NCBI RefSeq assembly: GCF_033343995.1
Contig: NZ_CP137573.1
Span: 6,419,001 to 6,483,000, forward strand
From: Streptomyces sp. HUAS YS2
GTDB lineage: Bacteria > Actinomycetota > Actinomycetes > Streptomycetales > Streptomycetaceae
Direction of reading: 5' to 3'
DNA: 64,000 nt
Both the position numbers and the translations under genes were made by a program. Below, piece after piece: positions 9,002 to 18,600 of this stretch. The number at the start of each line of letters is the position of its first letter. Positions within the stretch are counted from its first letter, which is position 1. The notes below the pieces were generated by a model. That model was not told the DNA's origin. It was given only the letters and a program-made list of their open reading frames with translations, and ran no database searches.

Positions 9002-10147
9002 TCAGTCCTCCGAGCCCTTGCCGTCCCCGCCGTCGGACCGCTCGGGCCGCTCGGATCCCTCGGACCCTTCGGCCTCGGTGCCCGCGGCGGTGTCCGCAGC
9101 GGGTCCCGCGTCCGACTCCGCTGTCGGTCCTGTCTCCGACTCCGCGCCCGGTCCCGCCTCCGACTCCGCGCCCGATTCCGGCTGTTCCGTGCCCGGCACG
9201 GCCTCCGGTCCCGGCTGCTGCGGCTTCGGCGGCCTGGTCCGCTCGCTGCCCGGGTCCCGCAGGTACGAGGCGTCGCCGCCCTCCGTCGCCACCCCGGGAC
9301 CCTGCCCCGGCTCGCGGCGCCGCAGATAGCGCTCGAACTCGCGGGCGATGGCCTCGCCCGACGCCTCCGGCAGCTCCGCGGTGTCCCGGGCCTCCTCCAG
9401 CGTCTGGACGTACTCCGCCACCTCGCTGTCCTCGGAGGCGAGTTGGTCCACGCCCAGCTGCCAGGCCCGCGCGTCCTCGGGCAGTTCGCCCAGCGGGATG
9501 CGCAGCCCGATCAGGTCCTCCAGGCGGTTCAGCAGCGCCAGCGTCGCCTTCGGGTTGGGTGGCTGCGACACGTAGTGCGGCACGGCCGCCCACAGGCTCA
9601 CCGCCGGGACGCCGGCGTGCGTGCACGCCTCCTGCAGGATGCCGACGATGCCCGTCGGGCCCTCGTACCGGGTCTCCTCCAGGTCCATCGTGCGAGCCAG
9701 GTCCGGGTCGGAGGTGACCCCACTGACCGGGACGGGCCGGGTGTGCGGGGTGTCGCCCAGCAGTGCGCCGAGGATCACCACCATCTCCACGCCGAGTTCG
9801 TGGGCGAAGCCCAGCAGTTCGTTGCAGAACGACCGCCAGCGCATGGACGGTTCGATACCGCGGACCAGCACCAGGTCGCGCGGCTTCTCGCCGCCGACCC
9901 GGACCACGGAGAGCCGGGTGGTGGGCCAGGTGATCTTCCGGACGCCGCCGTCCATCCACACCGTGGGCCGGTTGACCTGGAAGTCGTAGTAGTCCTCGGC
10001 GTCGAGCGCCGCGAACACCTCGCCCTTCCATTCCCGGTCCAGATGGGCGACCGCGGTGGAGGCGGCGTCGCCGGCGTCGTTCCAGCCCTCGAACGCGGCC
10101 ACCATGACCGGGTCGATCAGCTCGGGAACCCCCTCGAGCTCGATCAC
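9002..10147 (-). CDS. PAC2 (proteasome assembly chaperone 2) family protein
   Basis: The 381-residue protein has an N-terminal PAC2 domain (about 1-270), seen in VAAFEGWNDAGDAAS, the segment LVRGIEPSMRW and LWAAVPHYVSQPPNPKATLALL. PAC2 proteins are named after a eukaryotic proteasome assembly factor, but the bacterial members have no proven link to the proteasome. The last 90 residues are an acidic Ser/Glu/Pro/Gly-rich tail that is probably disordered. I chose the GTG at 10147 because AAGGAGG lies 6 bases upstream; the ATG 39 bases earlier has no such site. It is unusual to find a PAC2 gene on the same replicon segment as prcBA and arc (20 kb away), but this looks like shared ancestral gene order and not proof of function. 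Confidence 0.85.
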   Translation of the reverse strand: MIELEGVPELIDPVMVAAFEGWNDAGDAASTAVAHLDREWKGEVFAALDAEDYYDFQVNRPTVWMDGGVRKITWPTTRLSVVRVGGEKPRDLVLVRGIEPSMRWRSFCNELLGFAHELGVEMVVILGALLGDTPHTRPVPVSGVTSDPDLARTMDLEETRYEGPTGIVGILQEACTHAGVPAVSLWAAVPHYVSQPPNPKATLALLNRLEDLIGLRIPLGELPEDARAWQLGVDQLASEDSEVAEYVQTLEEARDTAELPEASGEAIAREFERYLRRREPGQGPGVATEGGDASYLRDPGSERTRPPKPQQPGPEAVPGTEQPESGAESEAGPGAESETGPTAESDAGPAADTAAGTEAEGSEGSERPERSDGGDGKGSED

Positions 10148-10316
10148 CCAGTGCCTCCTTTTCGAAGTTCCTGTCGTACGGACCAACCTTACGGCTTTCC
10201 GGGGGTCGGGCCGCAGCCCCCGTACGCGGCCGGGTTCGCCCCCGGTCTTGATCGACTACCCACGAACGCCGGTCGGCACACGGGCGCCGCGGGGGCCGGT
10301 TCGCGCCACGCGGCGC

Positions 10317-10354
10317 GCGTAAGGGGCGGCCTCGAAAGAGACCGCCCCTTACGC
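10317..10354 (-). terminator. Terminator of the glpFKD operon
   Basis: A 17-bp stem (10317-10333 with 10338-10354, one G-U pair) closed by GAAA lies directly after the glpD stop codon on the minus strand. Confidence 0.85.
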
Positions 10355-10362
10355 ACAGGCCG

Positions 10363-11967
10363 TTACTTGCGGAGCAGGTCCTCGACCTTGCCGCGGATCT
10401 CGTCCGTCGCCAGACCACGGATCGTCAGGGTCGTCCGGCGGCGCAGCACGTCGTCCGCCGTCTCCGCCCATTCGTGGTCGCGGGCGTAGGCCACCTGCGC
10501 CCAGATCTCCGGGGCGTCCGGGTGGATGCGCTCGGCCAGCTCCGGGTTCTCGTTCGCCATCCGCGCGATGTCGAAGGAGAGCGAACCGTAGTGCGTGGCC
10601 AGGTGCTTGGCGGTGTCGGCGGACATCCGCGGGCCGGGCGCCGGGCCGTCCACCAGCAGCCGGTGCGCGACCGCGTTCGGGTTGGCGATGCCGGGCAGCG
10701 GCAGCCGCTTGGGCAGCGCCGAGACCGGCTCGTAGTCCTCGCCGAGCGGGTGGCCGGGCAGCGACTCCAGCTTCTTCATGATCGTCCGGCCGATGTGGCG
10801 GAAGGTCGTCCACTTGCCGCCGGCCACCGACAGCATGCCGCCGCGGCCCTCGGTCACGACCGTCTCGCGCTTGGCCTTGGAGGTGTCGCCGGGACCGCCC
10901 GGCAGCACCCGCAGACCCGCGAAGGAGTAGGTGATCAGATCCCGGGACAGCTGCTGGTCGCGGATGGAGAACGCGGCCTCGTCGAGGATCTGGGCTATGT
11001 CCTTCTCGTTGACGGCGACGTCGGCCGGGTCGCCCTCGTACTCCTCGTCGGTGGTACCGAGCAGGAGCATGTCCTCCCAGGGGAGCGCGAAGGTGATCCG
11101 GTACTTGTCGATCGGGGTCGCCAGCGCGGCCTTCCAGGGGGAGGTGCGCTTGAGCACCAGGTGCGCGCCCTTGGAGAGCCGGATGGACGGCGCCGCGTTC
11201 GGGTCCTCCATCTTGCGCAGGTGGTCCACCCACGGGCCGGTCGCGTTCAGCACCAGACGGGCACCGACGCCGAACTCATCGCCGGAGAGCCGGTCCCGCA
11301 GCTCCGCGCCGGTGACCCGGCCGCGGGTGAAGCGCAGCCCGGTGACCTCGGCGTGGTTGATGACGGTCGCCCCGGCGGCCACGGCGGCCCGCACGGTCAT
11401 CAGCGCCATGCGCGAGTCGTTCATCTGGTCGTCGCCGTACACGGCCACGGCCTTGAGGTTGTCCGTCCGCAGCTCCGGCACGTCCTGTGCGGCCTTCGCC
11501 GGCGACAGCAGGTGGCCGACGCCGTCGCCGAACGCGGAGAGAGCGCTGTACGCGAACACCCCGGCGCCCAGCTTGGCCGCGCCGTGCGGGCCACCCTTGT
11601 AGACGGGCAGGTAGAAGGTCAGGGGGTTCGCGAGGTGCGGCGCCACCTGACGGGACACCGCACGCCGCTCGAAGTGGTTCTCCGCCACCAGCTTCACCGC
11701 GCCGGTCTGCAGGTAGCGCAGGCCGCCGTGGAGCAGCTTGGAGGAGGCGGAGGAGGTGGCGCCGGCGAAGTCGCCGGCGTCCACCAGGGCCACCCGCAGG
11801 CCCGACTGCGCGGCGTGCCAGGCGGTGGAGATGCCCAGGATGCCGCCTCCGATCACCAGGAGGTCGTACGTCGCCTTGGAAAGCTGTTCCCGGGTCTCGG
11901 CGCGGCTCGGCAGGGAGCCGGCAGCCGGGTGCGTCCCGAGGGCAGGGACGCTCTGCAGGGTGGTCAT
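10363..11967 (-). CDS. glpD: Aerobic glycerol-3-phosphate dehydrogenase (FAD)
   Basis: This membrane-associated flavoenzyme oxidises glycerol-3-phosphate to dihydroxyacetone phosphate and passes electrons to quinone. The 534-residue length is normal for the family. The Rossmann FAD site is at about residues 33-55 (LLVIGGGILGISTAWHAA), followed by the GlpD signature with SSKLLHGGLRYL; the central DAO fold has VAGGKWTTFRHIGRT, and there is a C-terminal helical domain. It is the last gene of glpF-glpK-glpD, with six bases between the glpK stop and its ATG, so it is co-transcribed and probably induced by glycerol via GylR. Confidence 0.96.
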   Translation of the reverse strand: MTTLQSVPALGTHPAAGSLPSRAETREQLSKATYDLLVIGGGILGISTAWHAAQSGLRVALVDAGDFAGATSSASSKLLHGGLRYLQTGAVKLVAENHFERRAVSRQVAPHLANPLTFYLPVYKGGPHGAAKLGAGVFAYSALSAFGDGVGHLLSPAKAAQDVPELRTDNLKAVAVYGDDQMNDSRMALMTVRAAVAAGATVINHAEVTGLRFTRGRVTGAELRDRLSGDEFGVGARLVLNATGPWVDHLRKMEDPNAAPSIRLSKGAHLVLKRTSPWKAALATPIDKYRITFALPWEDMLLLGTTDEEYEGDPADVAVNEKDIAQILDEAAFSIRDQQLSRDLITYSFAGLRVLPGGPGDTSKAKRETVVTEGRGGMLSVAGGKWTTFRHIGRTIMKKLESLPGHPLGEDYEPVSALPKRLPLPGIANPNAVAHRLLVDGPAPGPRMSADTAKHLATHYGSLSFDIARMANENPELAERIHPDAPEIWAQVAYARDHEWAETADDVLRRRTTLTIRGLATDEIRGKVEDLLRK

Positions 11968-11973
11968 CTCGTA

Positions 11974-13521
11974 TTACTCCTCGTCCTCGATCCAGCCCAT
12001 GGTCCGCTCGACGGCCTTGAGCCAGCTCTTGTACTCGCTGTCACGCTTGTCGGCGTCCATGCGAGGGGTCCATTCCGCGGCCCGGCGCCAGTTGGCGCGC
12101 AGGGCGTCGGTGTCCGGCCAGAAGCCGACGGCCAGACCGGCGGCGTAGGCGGCGCCGAGGCAGGTCGTCTCGGCGACCATCGGACGCACGACCGGCGCGT
12201 CCAGGAAGTCCGAGAGGGTCTGCATCAGCAGGTTGTTGGAGGTCATGCCGCCGTCGACCTTCAGCGCGGTCAGCTCGACGCCGGAGTCCTTCGTCATGGC
12301 GTCGGTGATCTCGCGGGTCTGCCAGGCGGTGGCCTCCAGGACGGCGCGCGCGATGTGCGCCTTGGTGACGTACCGGGTGAGGCCGGCGATCACACCGCGG
12401 GCGTCGGAGCGCCAGTACGGGGCGAACAGGCCGGAGAAGGCCGGCACGAAGTACGCGCCGCCGTTGTCCTCGACCGAGGACGCCAGGGTCTCGATCTCGG
12501 CGGCGGAGTTGATCAGGCCCATCTGGTCGCGCATCCACTGGACCAGCGAACCGGTGACGGCGATCGAGCCCTCCAGCGCGTAGACCGGCTTCTGCTCGCC
12601 GATCTGGTAGCCGACCGTGGTCAGCAGGCCGCTGTAGGAGTTGATGATCTTGTCACCGGTGTTCATCAGCATGAAGGTGCCGGTGCCGTACGTGGACTTG
12701 GCCTCGCCCTCGGCGAAACACGTCTGGCCGAACAGGGCGGCCTGCTGGTCGCCGAGCGCGGAGGCGACCGGGACGCCGTCGAGGACGCCGCCCTTGACGG
12801 TGCCGTACACCTCGGCGGAGGAGCGGATCTCCGGCAGCACCGAGGCCGGGACCTCCATGGAGGAGAGGATCTTCTCGTCCCACTCCATGGTGTGCAGGTT
12901 CATCAGCATGGTGCGCGAGGCGTTGGTGACGTCGGTGACGTGCCGGCCGCCGTCGACGCCGCCGGTCAGGTTCCAGATGACCCAGGAGTCCATGGTGCCG
13001 AAGAGGATGTCGCCGCGCTCGGCGCGCTCGCGCAGGCCCTCGACGTTGTCGAGCAGCCAGCGGACCTTGGGGCCGGAGAAGTACGAGGCGAGCGGCAGGC
13101 CGGTCTCGCGGCGGAAACGGTCCTGCCCGACGTTGCGGCCGAGCTCCCTGCAGAGCGCGTCGGTGCGGGTGTCCTGCCACACGAGGGCGTTGTGCACCGG
13201 CTCGCCGGTGTTCTTGTCCCACAGGAGGGTGGTCTCGCGCTGGTTCGTGATGCCGATGGCCTTCACGTCGGCGGCGGTGATGCCGGCCTTGTCGAGCGCG
13301 CCCGCCACGACTTCCTGGACGTTGTTCCAGATCTCGGCGGCGTCGTGCTCCACCCAGCCCGGCTTCGGGAAGATCTGCTCGTGCTCCTTCTGGTCGACGG
13401 AGACGATCCGGCCGTCCTTGTCGAAGACGATGCAGCGGGACGAGGTGGTGCCCTGGTCGATGGCCGCGATGAACGGGCCGTGGCCGTGGGAGGAGGTGCC
13501 GGTCGTGTGTGCGTCGGTCAC
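11974..13521 (-). CDS. glpK: Glycerol kinase
   Basis: GlpK phosphorylates glycerol with ATP to sn-glycerol-3-phosphate. The 515-residue protein has the FGGY-kinase phosphate-1 motif (AAIDQGTTSSRCIVFD), the glycerol-binding segment (GITNQRETTLLWDK) and the late adenosine motif (VDGGMTSNNLLMQTLSDF). I take the GTG at 13521 as start because GGAG sits 6 bases before it; the TTG at 13533 is part of that same site. It lies 35 bases after glpF and 6 bases before glpD. In many bacteria the enzyme is inhibited by sugar-PTS signals; nothing here shows that. Confidence 0.96.
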   Translation of the reverse strand: MTDAHTTGTSSHGHGPFIAAIDQGTTSSRCIVFDKDGRIVSVDQKEHEQIFPKPGWVEHDAAEIWNNVQEVVAGALDKAGITAADVKAIGITNQRETTLLWDKNTGEPVHNALVWQDTRTDALCRELGRNVGQDRFRRETGLPLASYFSGPKVRWLLDNVEGLRERAERGDILFGTMDSWVIWNLTGGVDGGRHVTDVTNASRTMLMNLHTMEWDEKILSSMEVPASVLPEIRSSAEVYGTVKGGVLDGVPVASALGDQQAALFGQTCFAEGEAKSTYGTGTFMLMNTGDKIINSYSGLLTTVGYQIGEQKPVYALEGSIAVTGSLVQWMRDQMGLINSAAEIETLASSVEDNGGAYFVPAFSGLFAPYWRSDARGVIAGLTRYVTKAHIARAVLEATAWQTREITDAMTKDSGVELTALKVDGGMTSNNLLMQTLSDFLDAPVVRPMVAETTCLGAAYAAGLAVGFWPDTDALRANWRRAAEWTPRMDADKRDSEYKSWLKAVERTMGWIEDEE

Positions 13522-13556
13522 GGTGTGCTCCAAGGAAGGTCTGGAAGAAGGACGGC

Positions 13557-14342
13557 TCAGGCGAACGCGATGTTGTAGATACCCGCGGCGATGGCGCCGC
13601 CCACCAGGGGGCCGACGACCGGGATCCAGGCGTAGCTCCAGTCGGAGCCGCCCTTGTTCGGCAGCGGGAGCAGGGCGTGCACGATGCGCGGACCGAGGTC
13701 ACGGGCGGGGTTGATCGCGTACCCGGTCGGGCCGCCGAGCGAGAGGCCGATGGAGACCACGACGAAGGCGGTGATCAGGGCGCCTATGACGCCGAGGCCC
13801 TTGCCGCTGTCGTTGAGGCCCTGCGTGAGCACGGCGAGGACCAGCACGACCGTGCCGATGATCTCGGTGGCCAGGTTCTGCCAGACGACGCGGACCTCGG
13901 GGCCGGTGGAGAAGACACCCAGGACCGGGCCGGCGCCGCCGTTGTCGTGCGGGCCCTCCACGGCCTTCTTCGTCGGGTCGCCCACGATCTCGGGGTCGGT
14001 CAGGTGGGCCTGGAACTGCCCGTAGTACGCGATCCAGACCAGGAAGGCGCCGAGCATCGCGCCCAGCATCTGGCCGGCGAAGTAGACCGGAACATTGCTC
14101 CAGTCGTTGTCCTTGATCGCGATGCCGACGGTGACCGCCGGGTTGAGGTGCGCGCCGGAGAGGGTGCCGGTCATGTAGACCGCGGTCATGACCGCGAAGC
14201 CCCACCCGAAGGTGATCGCCAGCCAGCCGGCGTTCTGTGCCTTCGAGCGCTTGAGCACGACGGCGGCGACCACGCCACCGCCGAGCAGGATGAGTACGGC
14301 GGTACCGATGGTCTCGCCGATGAAGATGTCGGAGCTGGACAC
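13557..14342 (-). CDS. glpF: Glycerol facilitator, MIP/aquaporin family
   Basis: This is an inner-membrane channel for glycerol entry, first gene of the glycerol operon. The 261-residue protein has six predicted membrane helices and both NPA boxes: HLNPAVTVG and INPARDLGPR. The Asp after the second NPA box is the aquaglyceroporin-type residue and supports glycerol over water. I chose the GTG at 14342, which has AAAGGAG 6 bases upstream; a longer frame back to 14477 would add a non-conserved, hydrophilic tail. A candidate -10 TAGAGT lies on the minus strand at 14444-14449, with a putative GylR site upstream. Confidence 0.94.
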   Translation of the reverse strand: MSSSDIFIGETIGTAVLILLGGGVVAAVVLKRSKAQNAGWLAITFGWGFAVMTAVYMTGTLSGAHLNPAVTVGIAIKDNDWSNVPVYFAGQMLGAMLGAFLVWIAYYGQFQAHLTDPEIVGDPTKKAVEGPHDNGGAGPVLGVFSTGPEVRVVWQNLATEIIGTVVLVLAVLTQGLNDSGKGLGVIGALITAFVVVSIGLSLGGPTGYAINPARDLGPRIVHALLPLPNKGGSDWSYAWIPVVGPLVGGAIAAGIYNIAFA

Positions 14343-14467
14343 CCGCGACTCCTTTGTCCTTCGTCCAGGGGAAGGCGAACCCCGGGTCCCTCCGGTGGTC
14401 CGCGCCCTCAGGTGAGGGCGTTGTCGGCCCTCGGCACCGTCACACTCTAGCGGCCAATCCCGGTAGG

Positions 14468-14480
14468 TGTTCGACAATGC
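14468..14480 (-). promoter_or_regulatory. Putative GylR operator upstream of glpF
   Basis: The 13-mer TGTTCGACAATGC (plus-strand reading) occurs here and again at 15447-15459 upstream of gylR. Here it lies about 20 bases upstream of the glpF -10 candidate, where a regulator would touch RNA polymerase. The flanks add an extended GTTCG...CGAAC dyad (14469-14473 and 14488-14492). Assignment to GylR is inferred from the shared position before the regulator and its operon. Confidence 0.65.
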
Positions 14481-14539
14481 CGACCGACGAACGGAAGTTT
14501 TGCCCTCCGGTTAACAGCGCGTCAAGAGTTCGGGCAGCG

Positions 14540-14576
14540 AAAAACCCGCCGATAACGCGATCGTTACCGACGGGTT
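14540..14576 (-). terminator. Terminator after gylR
   Basis: On the minus strand a 15-bp stem with two G-U pairs (14576-14562 with 14557-14543) is followed by a run of five T. It ends the gylR transcript before the glpF promoter, so gylR and glpFKD are separate units. Confidence 0.82.
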
Positions 14577-14629
14577 CGAGGGGTTGTGGACCACCGCGTT
14601 CCAGGCGTGCCCGGCCGGGGCTGACCAGG

Positions 14630-15394
14630 TCAGAAGCGGCCGGCCCCCAGGTCGCGGGAGACCGCGCGGGCGCAGTCGCGCACCGCCGCGACCAGCTCGG
14701 AGCGCAGCTCGCCGGAGTCGCACACCCGCTCCACCGCGCCCGTGATGGCCACCGCGCCGACCGGCATCCGCCGCCGGTCGTGGATCGGCGCCGCCACGGA
14801 GGCCACGCCCTCCCAGGTCTCCTCCACGTCCGCGGCCCAGCCGCGGGCCCTGGTCGTGTCCAGCAGCGTCTCGAAGTCGCCCAGGCCGGTCACCGTCCGG
14901 TCCGTGTACGCCTTCAGCTCCGTCTCCAGGACCTCGCTGTGCGCCACCGGGTCGTACGCCGAAAGGACCTTGCCCAGGGCGGTGGAGTGCAGCGGCTGCA
15001 TCGCCCCCACCTCCAGGACCTGGCGACTGTCGTCCGGCCGGAACACGTGGTGCACGATCAGCACGCCCTGCTGGTGCAGGACACCCAGATGGACGCTCTC
15101 CCCGCTCGATCGGGCCAGGTCGTCCGTCCAGACCAGCGCCCGCGCCCGCAGCTCGTGCACGTCCAGGTAGCTGTTGCCCAGGCGCAGCAGCTCCGCCCCC
15201 AGCTGGTACCGCCCGGAGGCCGCGTCCTGCTCGACGAAGCCCTCCGCCTGCAGGGTGCGCAGGATGCCGTGCGCGGTGCCCTTGGCCAGGCCCAGGGAGG
15301 AGGCGATGTCGGACAGGCCGAGCCGGCGCTCGCCGCCCGCGAGCAGTCGCAGCATCGCCGCCGCCCGTTCAAGCGACTGGATGTTCTTCGCCAT
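14630..15394 (-). CDS. gylR: IclR-family regulator of the glycerol operon
   Basis: The 254-residue protein has an N-terminal winged helix (about 1-75: IQSLERAAAMLRLL, LSDIASSLGLAKGTAHGILRTLQ) and a C-terminal IclR effector domain (85-250). Its place directly upstream of glpF-glpK-glpD on the same strand matches gylR of Streptomyces coelicolor, which represses the glycerol operon and its own gene until glycerol or glycerol-3-phosphate is present. The ATG at 15394 has GGGAGAAAGGG upstream. A matching 13-bp sequence before gylR and before glpF is the likely operator. Confidence 0.92.
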   Translation of the reverse strand: MAKNIQSLERAAAMLRLLAGGERRLGLSDIASSLGLAKGTAHGILRTLQAEGFVEQDAASGRYQLGAELLRLGNSYLDVHELRARALVWTDDLARSSGESVHLGVLHQQGVLIVHHVFRPDDSRQVLEVGAMQPLHSTALGKVLSAYDPVAHSEVLETELKAYTDRTVTGLGDFETLLDTTRARGWAADVEETWEGVASVAAPIHDRRRMPVGAVAITGAVERVCDSGELRSELVAAVRDCARAVSRDLGAGRF

Positions 15395-15446
15395 CGCCCG
15401 GCCCTTTCTCCCTGCCCTGGATCGCGTGGATCGCTGTTGATCACGC

Positions 15447-15465
15447 TGTTCGACAATGCTGAACA
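15447..15465 (-). promoter_or_regulatory. Putative GylR operator upstream of gylR
   Basis: TGTTCGACAATGCTGAACA is an inverted repeat (TGTTC / GAACA arms) 53 bases upstream of the gylR start. Its left 13 bases are identical to the copy in the glpF promoter. IclR proteins commonly bind such short dyads. Confidence 0.68.
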
Positions 15466-15664
15466 CTATCGGTCGATGTCGACCTTGCGTCACTCATGCA
15501 AGTGTCCGCCAGGAAGGGTCGCGACCGGGAGTCCCCGGACAAAGGATGCCGTCCGGCCAGTGGGACACCGTGTCCACCCCGGCAGGTCCGCGGTTACGCT
15601 GGCCCCGTGCGCCCTCCACCGGGGGTGCAAAGCCGACAGCCGTCGCATCCCAGGGAGCACATCC

Positions 15665-18600
15665 ATGGCCTCGTCGCCGACCCCTTCCGCTGACAGCCGG
15701 ACCCGCGCCGCCGCCCTCCGTGAGGCACTCGCCACTCGTGTGGTGGTGTCCGACGGAGCCATGGGCACCATGCTCCAGGCCCAGGACCCGACGCTCGAGG
15801 ACTTCCAGGACCTCGAGGGCTGCAACGAGATCCTGAACGTCTCCCGCCCCGACATCGTCCGGTCGGTCCACGACGCCTACTTCGCCGTCGGCACCGACTG
15901 CGTCGGCACCAACACCTTCAACTGCAACTTCTCCGCGCTCGGCGAGTACGACATCGCCCACCGCGTCGAGGAGCTGTCCGAGGCCGGCGCCCGCCTCGCC
16001 CGCGAGGTCGCCGACGAGTACACCGCGAAGACCGGGCGGCAGCGCTGGGTCCTCGGCTCGATGGGCCCCGGCACCAAGCTGCCCACCCTCGGCCACGTCC
16101 AGTACGGCACCATCCGCGACGCCTACCAGCAGAACGCCGAGGGCCTGCTCGCCGGCGGCGCCGACGCGCTCCTGGTGGAGACCACCCAGGACCTGCTGCA
16201 GACCAAGGCCGCCATCATCGCAGCCCACCGGGCGATGGACACCGCCGGCTACACCGTGCCGCTGATCTGCTCGGTCACCGTGGAGACCACCGGCACCATG
16301 CTGCTCGGCTCCGAGATCGGCGCGGCACTGACCGCCCTCGAGCCGCTCGGCATCGACATGATCGGCATGAACTGCGCCACCGGCCCGGCCGAGATGAGCG
16401 AGCACCTGCGCCACCTCGCCCGCAACGCCCGCGTCCAGCTCTCCTGCATGCCGAACGCCGGACTGCCGGTCCTCACCAAGGACGGCGCGCACTACCCGCT
16501 GTCGCCCGTCGAGCTGGCCGACGCCCACGAGAGCTTCGTCGCCGAGTACGGGCTCTCCCTGGTCGGCGGCTGCTGCGGCACCACCCCCGAGCACCTGCGC
16601 CACGTCGTGGAGCGCGTCCAGGGGCAGGTCCCGCCCGCCCGTGACCCGCGTCCCGAGCCCGCGGCCGCCTCGCTGTACCAGTCGGTCGCCTTCCGCCAGG
16701 ACACCTCGTACATGGCGATCGGCGAGCGCACCAACGCCAACGGCTCCAAGAAGTTCCGCGAGGCCATGCTCGAGGGCCGCTGGGACGACTGCGTCGAGAT
16801 GGCCCGCGACCAGATCCGCGAGGGCGCGCACATGCTCGACCTCTGCGTCGACTACGTCGGCCGCGACGGCGTCGCCGACATGCGAGAGCTGGCCGGCCGC
16901 TTCGCCACCGCCTCCACCCTCCCGATCGTCCTGGACTCCACCGAGGTCCCGGTCATCGAGGCCGGCCTGGAGATGCTGGGCGGCCGCGCGGTCATCAACT
17001 CCGTCAACTACGAGGACGGCGACGGCCCCGAGTCCCGCTTCGCCAAGGTCACCGCGCTCGCCAAGCAGCACGGCGCCGCCCTGATCGCGCTCACCATCGA
17101 CGAGGAGGGCCAGGCCCGCACCGTCGAGAACAAGGTCGCCATCGCCGAGCGGATCATCGACGACCTCACCGGCAACTGGGGCATCGCCGAGTCCGACATC
17201 CTCATCGACACCCTGACCTTCACCATCTGCACCGGCCAGGAGGAGTCGCGCGGCGACGGCATCGCCACCATCGAGGCGATCCGCGAGCTGAAGAAGCGGC
17301 ACCCCGACGTCCAGACCACGCTCGGCCTGTCCAACATCTCCTTCGGCCTCAACCCGGCCGCCCGCGTCCTGCTGAACTCCGTCTTCCTGGACGAGTGCGT
17401 CAAGGCCGGCCTGGACTCCGCCATCGTCCACGCCTCCAAGATCCTGCCGATCGCCCGGTTCGACGAGGAGCAGGTCACCACCGCGCTCGACCTGATCTAC
17501 GACCGGCGCTCCGAGGGCTACGACCCGCTGCAGAAGCTGATGGCCCTCTTCGAGGGCGTCTCCACCAAGTCCATGAAGGCCGGCAAGGCCGAGGAGCTCC
17601 TCGCCCTGCCGCTGGAGGAGCGCCTGAAGCGCCGCATCATCGACGGCGAGAAGAACGGCCTGGAGGCCGACCTCGACGAGGCCCTCACCACCCGCCCCGC
17701 CCTCGACATCGTCAACGACACGCTGCTCGACGGCATGAAGGTCGTCGGCGAACTGTTCGGCTCCGGCCAGATGCAGCTGCCGTTCGTGCTCCAGTCCGCC
17801 GAGGTCATGAAGACCGCGGTCGCCTACCTGGAGCCGCACATGGAGAAGTCCGACGCGGAGGGCAAGGGCACCATCGTGCTGGCCACCGTGCGCGGCGACG
17901 TCCACGACATCGGCAAGAACCTCGTCGACATCATCCTGTCCAACAACGGCTACAACGTGGTGAACCTGGGCATCAAGCAGCCCGTCTCCGCCATCCTCGA
18001 CGCCGCCGAGGAGCACAGGGCCGACGTCATCGGCATGTCCGGCCTGCTGGTCAAGTCCACGGTGATCATGAAGGAGAACCTGGAGGAGCTGAACCAGCGG
18101 GGCCTGTCCGCCGACTACCCCGTCATCCTCGGCGGCGCCGCGCTGACCCGCGCCTACGTCGAGCAGGACCTGCACGAGATCTACGAGGGCGAAGTCCGCT
18201 ACGCCCGCGACGCCTTCGAGGGCCTGCGCCTGATGGACGCCCTGATCGGCGTCAAGCGCGGCGTCCCCGGCGCCTCCCTCCCGGAGCTCAAGCAGCGCCG
18301 GGTCGCCAAGCGGGACACCGTCCTGGAGGTCTCCGAGCCCGAGCCCGGCGGCCGCTCCGACGTCGCCGTCGACAACCCCGTGCCGACCCCGCCGTTCTGG
18401 GGCACCCGGGTCGTCAAGGGCATCCCGCTCAAGGACTACGCGAGCTGGCTCGACGAGGGCGCCCTGTTCAAGGGTCAGTGGGGCCTCAAGCAGACCCGCG
18501 CCGGCGACGGGCCGACGTACGAGGAGCTGGTGGAGACCGAGGGTCGGCCGCGGCTGCGCGGCCTGCTGGAGCGGCTGCACACCGACAACCTCCTGGAGGC

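Noticed and set aside
10474..13578. Very long open frame on the plus strand opposite glpD and glpK
   Set aside because: It is the high-GC antisense shadow of two certain genes; the protein has no recognisable domain and a Val/Gly/Asp/His-rich bias typical of such shadows.
15395..15664. Possible cobalamin riboswitch in the metH leader
   Set aside because: I looked for the B12 box and the conserved core with GCCACTG-type segments and found neither. Only small hairpins (for example near the GTGGGACACCGTGTCCAC stretch) are visible.
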